Below, piece by piece: positions 12,681 to 16,036 of a stretch of 16,036 nucleotides of DNA. The DNA is from an uncultured Collinsella sp. (lineage in GTDB: Bacteria; Actinomycetota; Coriobacteriia; Coriobacteriales; Coriobacteriaceae): assembly GCA_900548075.1 (NCBI GenBank), contig URJD01000023.1, forward strand, positions 1-16,036, read 5' to 3'. The translations under genes and the position numbers were made by a program. The first letter of the stretch is position 1; each line of letters begins with the position of its first letter. The notes beneath the pieces were generated by a model. It did no database searches and was not told the origin of the DNA. It saw only the letters and a list, made by a program, of their open reading frames with translations.

Positions 12681-14096
12681 ATGGGGAGCAAATCTCAGCA
12701 ACAAGTTCAAGTAGCGCCATCGGCCACTGCGGCGATTCTCGTCGTAATGTATATTGCAGCCTTTGTTGCCGCGTTTAACGAGAACATCATTAACGTGGCG
12801 TTGCACGACATTATGGCAGCCTTTTCGGTGAGTGCCACCACGGCGCAGTGGCTCGTTTCGGGCTACATGATCGTGACGTCGATCTTTACGGCCATCATGG
12901 CCTTCCTGTCCGGTCGTTTCTCGACGCGCAAGCTGCTGTTTTTCGCATGCGGATGCATGGTCGCCGGCGAAGTCCTGTGCCTGGTCGCTCCGTCGTTTAG
13001 CGTTTTGCTGCCAAGTCGTATTTTGCAGGCTGCGGGATCGGGCATCTTGTTCCCGCTCATGATGAACGTGGTGCTGTCTTGCGCCCCGCGCGAGAAGCTC
13101 GGTCTGTATCTGAGCCTGGGCGGCGCATGCATTACGCTAGGACCGGCGTTTGGACCTGTGATCAGCGGTCTTATGTGCACGTTATTTGGCTGGAGGGCGG
13201 TGTTCGTAGTGCCGCTGGTGGGTGGCATTGCGGTCGCTGCGGCGGGCGTTAAGCTTGTTCAGAATGTCGGAGAGCGCTCGAACACCACGCTTGATATTCT
13301 GTCGGTTGTTTTGCTCGCCGCCGGCATTACGGCATTTGTGTATTCCGTAGGCGAGTTCTCGACCAATCTGATTGCCGGTATCGTGACGCTCTTCGTCGCC
13401 ATTGTGCTGCTCGGCCTGTTTGCGGCCCGCCAGCTCAAGCTCGAGCATCCGGTGCTCAACGTGCGCCCCATGGCGAGCGTTCGTTTTTGGCCTGCGTGCC
13501 TGCTTGTGGTGGTGTCGATGATGACAACGTTCTCGATGAGTGTTTTGTTGCCGCTCTATTTTGAGGGCGCATACGGCATGACCGCACTTATTGCGGGCTT
13601 ACTCATTTTGCCGGCGATTGCCTGCAACGCCGTGACCTCGATTGTAGGCGGACGTGTGATGGACGCCCGCGGCGCATGGCCGCTGCTGCCGGTCGGCTTT
13701 GCCCTGATTGCTGTGGGGCAGACTGCCATCTCGATGACGGCGGCAAGCATGAACATCGGCGTCGTCGTGGCGCTGACCGTTGTGGTGTATGCCGGAGTCG
13801 GCCTGGTGCTGAGCCCCTCGCAGACGGCCGGCTTGGAGACGCTGCCTGTCGCTGAACATCCTCACGGAACGGCATTGCTTAACACGTGGAACATGATTGC
13901 CGCATCGTTTGGCCCGTCGCTGTTTATCGGCCTGCTCTCGAGTTCTGCGGCGACTGCCGGCGCGGCTGGCGCTGCGACCGACGTTGCCCAGGCGATTGGA
14001 TTTGCAACTGCCGTGCGTGTGGCGGCTGTGATTGCCGTGGTCGGGTTCGCGACGTCGCTGGTGTACGCTCGTCGCGAGTCGCACATGTCGCATTAA
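12681..14096 (+). CDS. MFS transporter, DHA2 (14-helix) drug-exporter type
   Basis: 471-residue membrane protein of the major facilitator superfamily, most like the EmrB/QacA (DHA2) proton antiporters such as LmrB. The first helix ends FNENIINVAL (32-41), the DHA2 counterpart of LDxTIVNVAL. Motif A is FLSGRFSTRK (75-84), and motif C, the antiporter signature, is GGACITLGPAFGPVISG (147-163). The ATG at 12681 follows AGGAAGG six bases upstream; the frame is open for 137 codons further upstream, overlapping the divergent gene, and that part is rejected. No regulator gene or membrane-fusion partner is adjacent, as expected for a Gram-positive DHA2 pump. The substrate is unknown; the resistance role is family knowledge only. 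No clear terminator follows. Confidence 0.9.
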   Translation: MGSKSQQQVQVAPSATAAILVVMYIAAFVAAFNENIINVALHDIMAAFSVSATTAQWLVSGYMIVTSIFTAIMAFLSGRFSTRKLLFFACGCMVAGEVLCLVAPSFSVLLPSRILQAAGSGILFPLMMNVVLSCAPREKLGLYLSLGGACITLGPAFGPVISGLMCTLFGWRAVFVVPLVGGIAVAAAGVKLVQNVGERSNTTLDILSVVLLAAGITAFVYSVGEFSTNLIAGIVTLFVAIVLLGLFAARQLKLEHPVLNVRPMASVRFWPACLLVVVSMMTTFSMSVLLPLYFEGAYGMTALIAGLLILPAIACNAVTSIVGGRVMDARGAWPLLPVGFALIAVGQTAISMTAASMNIGVVVALTVVVYAGVGLVLSPSQTAGLETLPVAEHPHGTALLNTWNMIAASFGPSLFIGLLSSSAATAGAAGAATDVAQAIGFATAVRVAAVIAVVGFATSLVYARRESHMSH

Positions 14097-14248
14097 TGTG
14101 TGCACATAGATTCTGCAGCTAGATTGGATGGCGACACCATAAACTAATGGACGTTTTGCCGAGAGGCATGAATGTTTAAAGCGCAAAGAGTGCGCGACGG
14201 GCCCCGCGAATGGGGCGATGATGCCCGAGAGGGCCAAGAAGGAGTCTC
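14097..14248 (+). promoter_or_regulatory. Leader of the RGG-tail protein gene
   Basis: 152 non-coding bases with two small hairpins close together: GCGC 14181-14184 with 14192-14195, and GCCCC 14201-14205 with GGGGC 14212-14216. AAGGAG at 14239-14244 is the ribosome binding site. No confident promoter was seen. The structured leader, next to a gene for a putative nucleic-acid-binding protein, might be its own target. Confidence 0.35.
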
Positions 14249-15052
14249 ATGTCCGAGAACGAAGAGATCATGAACGAGACCGAGAACGAGACCATGGCTG
14301 CCGAGGTTGAGGCAGTCGAGACCGTGGAGACCGAAGCTGCCGAGGTTGAGGCTGCTGACGAGGTTTCCGCCGAGGAGGAGGCCGAGGTTGTCGAGGCCGC
14401 CGTTGATTACGATGACGAAGAGCTGATGGACAAGATGCAGAAGGCCGCCCGCCTGCTGCGTAGCCGTCGCTTTGCTATTTCCAAGGAGGAGGAGGCCAAG
14501 GCCGAGCGCATGGCGAACATCGAGCGCGCCATCAAGCTTCTTGACCTCAAGCCCAAGATGGAGCAGAAGGAAATGTCCGACCTGCTGGGCATGCGCCTCC
14601 GTGAGCTCGATGGCCTGATGGCCGAGGCCGAGGCTGCCGATCTGGTCGGCCGCATCGACGACGCCGAGGGCGATATGCGCAAGATCGTTGTCTTCGCTGC
14701 CGAGGATGCCGCTGAGGGCCTGGTCGAGCTTGCCAACAAGAAGGAGAAGCTCCTGCCCGAGCTTTCTTATGAGGAGGCTACCGAGCTGATGGCCGCTCTC
14801 GATAAGGTTATCGCTCCGCTCGTCGCCATGGGCCTGGACGAGGACCGCGGTCCTCGCGGCGGTCGTGACGATCGCGGTGGCCGTGGCGGCGACCGTGGCG
14901 GTCGCGGCGGCTTTGGCGGCAACCGTGGTGGCTATGGCGATCGCGGTGGCAACCGTGGCGGCTTCGGCGGCAACCGCGGTAACGACCGCGGCGGTCGCGG
15001 TGGCGATCGCGGCGGCCGCAACGGCGGCGGCTTCCGCGGCAACCGCTTTTAG
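14249..15052 (+). CDS. Acidic protein with MarR-like winged helix and RGG-repeat tail
   Basis: 267 residues in three parts. Residues 1-60 are highly acidic and Ala/Val/Glu-rich, without fixed structure. Residues about 60-195 are helical and read like a MarR-type winged helix: QKEMSDLLGMRLRELDGLMAEAEAADLVGR (split over 106-135) as the recognition unit, a wing with DDAEGDMRKIVVF, then a long helix and a C-terminal dimer-like helix (SYEEATELMAALDKVIAPL). Residues 199-267 are almost only Arg, Gly, Asp, Asn and aromatic residues, with 11 RGG triplets and single Phe/Tyr in FGG and GYG units, ending FRGNRF. RGG tails bind RNA and promote condensates in other proteins (for example DEAD-box helicases). 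I infer a nucleic-acid-binding protein, perhaps RNA-linked. The ATG at 14249 follows AAGGAG four bases upstream. Exact function unknown. Confidence 0.85.
   Translation: MSENEEIMNETENETMAAEVEAVETVETEAAEVEAADEVSAEEEAEVVEAAVDYDDEELMDKMQKAARLLRSRRFAISKEEEAKAERMANIERAIKLLDLKPKMEQKEMSDLLGMRLRELDGLMAEAEAADLVGRIDDAEGDMRKIVVFAAEDAAEGLVELANKKEKLLPELSYEEATELMAALDKVIAPLVAMGLDEDRGPRGGRDDRGGRGGDRGGRGGFGGNRGGYGDRGGNRGGFGGNRGNDRGGRGGDRGGRNGGGFRGNRF
14844..15049 (+). repeat. GC-rich internal repeat coding the RGG tail
   Basis: About 200 bases of degenerate tandem units built on CGTGGCGGC / CGCGGTGGC, each giving Arg-Gly-Gly, mixed with GGCTTCGGC and AACCGTGGC. Third positions vary between T and C only, so the DNA repeat is imperfect. 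Such a tract could change length by slippage. Confidence 0.75.
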
Positions 15053-15079
15053 TTACGGCGTTTTACCAAACGCCGTAAC
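15052..15079 (+). terminator. Perfect hairpin directly after the RGG gene
   Basis: A 12-bp perfect stem (GTTACGGCGTTT 15052-15063 with 15068-15079), loop TACC, starting in the stop codon. It is not followed by a T run, so it is more likely a 3' stabilising hairpin working with the terminator at 15128-15160. Confidence 0.5.
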
Positions 15080-15127
15080 GGGCCGACGCTGCGCGGGCCG
15101 CATTTGGACAATCTGACGTTCAACTTC

Positions 15128-15160
15128 AAGGGCGCGACCAGAAGGTCAGCGCCCTTTCGT
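15128..15160 (+). terminator. Rho-independent terminator of the RGG gene
   Basis: Stem AAGGGCGC-GACC (15128-15139) with GGTC-A-GCGCCCTT (15144-15156, one bulged A), loop AGAA, followed by TCGTTTCACG. It begins 76 bases past the stop codon. Confidence 0.8.
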
Positions 15161-15293
15161 TTCACGTCACCTTGCCTCAAATGCGACCCGCTCGCTGACT
15201 TATGCTCAACCTATGGCGTCATCTCGCCCCAAAAGGGCCTCCTTCGCTCTGGCGGGTTTTCGCTGTCGGTACCAAAGCATCGGCGTTGTCGAA
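15161..15293. other. Non-coding spacer, nothing recognised
   Basis: This 133-base part of the 385-base gap between the RGG gene and pdxT holds short open frames without ribosome binding sites and a tiny GCCC/GGGC hairpin near 15229. I see no gene, promoter or RNA in it. Confidence 0.4.
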
Positions 15294-15324
15294 GTAGTCA
15301 TTGGGGACGTTCTTAAATGACTAC
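15294..15324. repeat. REP-like inverted repeat with GTAG ends
   Basis: GTAGTCATT (15294-15302) and its perfect complement AATGACTAC (15316-15324) enclose GGGGACGTTCTTA. The GTAG start and the short palindrome recall REP elements mobilised by REP-associated tyrosine transposases, but no such gene is in the window. The assignment is inference. Confidence 0.45.
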
Positions 15325-15329
15325 ATAGT

Positions 15330-15397
15330 ATGAGAGTGGATAATCTCCTGGTTTGAGCCTGCATCTAAGTTCAAAGTGGGAGATTATCCACTCTCAT
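15330..15397. repeat. 68-base near-perfect long hairpin
   Basis: ATGAGAGTGGATAATCTCC (15330-15348) is perfectly complementary to 15379-15397. Pairing continues inward after two G-U pairs and one mismatch (TTTGAGC 15352-15358 with 15369-15375), leaving a loop of about 10 bases. A similar but diverged arm, ATCCACGCTCGTTT (15415-15428), matches 12 of 14 bases of 15386-15399. It lies in the 3' region of pdxT and may terminate it, but its length and exactness suggest a miniature mobile or dispersed element. Confidence 0.6.
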
Positions 15398-15437
15398 TTG
15401 TTGTGTGTCCGAAAATCCACGCTCGTTTCTACTCTGC

Positions 15438-16025
15438 CTACATTTGGAGGAAGAGCTCGTGGAGGCGGGTGTCTTCGTCGAGTTCGGGGTGGAAGGTTAC
15501 GCCGAGCTGGTTGCCCTGACGGGCGGCGACGATACGGCCGTCGACTTTCGCTAAGGCCTTGGCATTGCCGTGCACTTCGATGATGCGGGGTGCACGGATA
15601 AATGTTAATGGCACTTCACCGTCGATGCCGGACACCTGGCCCTTGGTGCGAAAACTGCCGAGCTGTCTGCCATAAGCGTTGCGCTCAACGAGTACGTTCA
15701 TGGTTGCTAGGCGCGGCGTTCCCTTATCGTCGTGTGCGGCAAGATCGCGCGCCAATAGAATCAAGCCGGCGCAGGTGCCAAGGACGGGCATGCCTTCAAC
15801 AATGTGGGTGCGAAGCTCCTCGAGCATGCCCAGCTCATCAAGCAGCTTCCCTTGAACGGTAGACTCGCCGCCGGGAAGTACCAGACGGTCAAAGACCTGC
15901 TTCAAATCAGCCGCCTGCCTCAGCTCAATACAGCGCGCGCCCAGCTCGGATAGTCTTGCCTCGTGCTCGGCAAATGCGCCTTGGACCGCCAGCACGGCGA
16001 CCGTTTGGTCTGCATAATCGCTCAT
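15438..16025 (-). CDS. pdxT: PdxT, glutaminase subunit of PLP synthase
   Basis: Class I glutamine amidotransferase that releases ammonia from glutamine for PdxS in the DXP-independent pyridoxal 5'-phosphate pathway; cytoplasmic. At 195 residues it is the normal length. Visible features are VAVLAVQGAFAEH at the N-terminus, PGGEST (51-56, the family's glutamine-site loop), the nucleophile Cys85 in GTCAGL, AYGRQLGSF (117-125), and the His179/Glu181 pair in TFHPEL completing the triad. The ATG at 16025 has AAGGAT eight bases upstream at the window edge. pdxS is normally the partner and usually lies directly upstream, here just outside the window; that is expected, not seen. PLP made by this complex is the cofactor of the aminotransferase at 10469-11989. 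Confidence 0.96.
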   Translation of the reverse strand: MSDYADQTVAVLAVQGAFAEHEARLSELGARCIELRQAADLKQVFDRLVLPGGESTVQGKLLDELGMLEELRTHIVEGMPVLGTCAGLILLARDLAAHDDKGTPRLATMNVLVERNAYGRQLGSFRTKGQVSGIDGEVPLTFIRAPRIIEVHGNAKALAKVDGRIVAARQGNQLGVTFHPELDEDTRLHELFLQM

Positions 16026-16036
16026 GTGCGATCCTT

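Noticed and set aside
14844..15049. CRISPR-like or non-coding tandem repeat
   Set aside because: The repeats are short, without spacers, and read through as one RGG-rich coding frame ending just before a hairpin.
15104..15316. Small open frame in the gap before pdxT
   Set aside because: It runs through the terminator hairpin and into the REP-like repeat, with no ribosome binding site.

Overview
The window reads as a chromosomal segment of a gut-dwelling high-GC actinobacterium of the class Coriobacteriia, most likely Collinsella. This is an inference from several features together: GC-rich coding DNA with frequent GTG and TTG starts, a bile salt hydrolase, an LAxTG-type sorting signal on a surface protein, and short single-gene transcription units closed by strong hairpins. 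No database comparison was possible. Thirteen protein genes are supported; no rRNA, tRNA, CRISPR array or insertion sequence was seen.

Layout. 57-912: a minus-strand alpha/beta hydrolase between two hairpin terminators. 971-2719 (minus): a secreted, sortase-anchored beta-helix protein. 2927-4240 (minus): an AzgA-type purine permease. Divergent from it, 4434-4853 (plus) is a peptide deformylase homologue that has lost its catalytic Glu. 4988-5953 (plus): a bile salt hydrolase with all Ntn-hydrolase residues, convergent on a Kup potassium transporter (6035-8263, minus). 8419-10306: an EamA exporter and a LysR regulator, divergent across an intergenic region with two clean LysR-type dyads. 10469-11989 (plus): an XRE helix-turn-helix domain fused to a full-length AlaA-type aminotransferase. 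12065-12475 (minus): a second deformylase homologue, divergent from a 14-helix drug-exporter-like MFS protein (12681-14096). 14249-15052 (plus): an acidic protein with a MarR-like winged helix and an RGG-rich tail. 15053-15437: no gene, but a terminator and two inverted repeats that look like dispersed elements. 15438-16025 (minus): PdxT of the PLP synthase.

How the genes relate. Most are independent units, but some logic is visible. The LysR/EamA pair is a classic regulator-target arrangement. The aminotransferase gene carries its own DNA-binding domain, and the DNA upstream of it holds an array of TTGAAC half-sites, which suggests autoregulation. It also has a second, strong ribosome binding site and in-frame ATG exactly at the domain junction, so one gene may make both a fusion sensor-regulator and a free AlaA enzyme. 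The enzyme needs PLP, which PdxT (with PdxS, presumably just beyond the right edge) helps make. The two deformylase paralogues have lost different catalytic residues. These points, and the RGG protein, are the best leads in the window.
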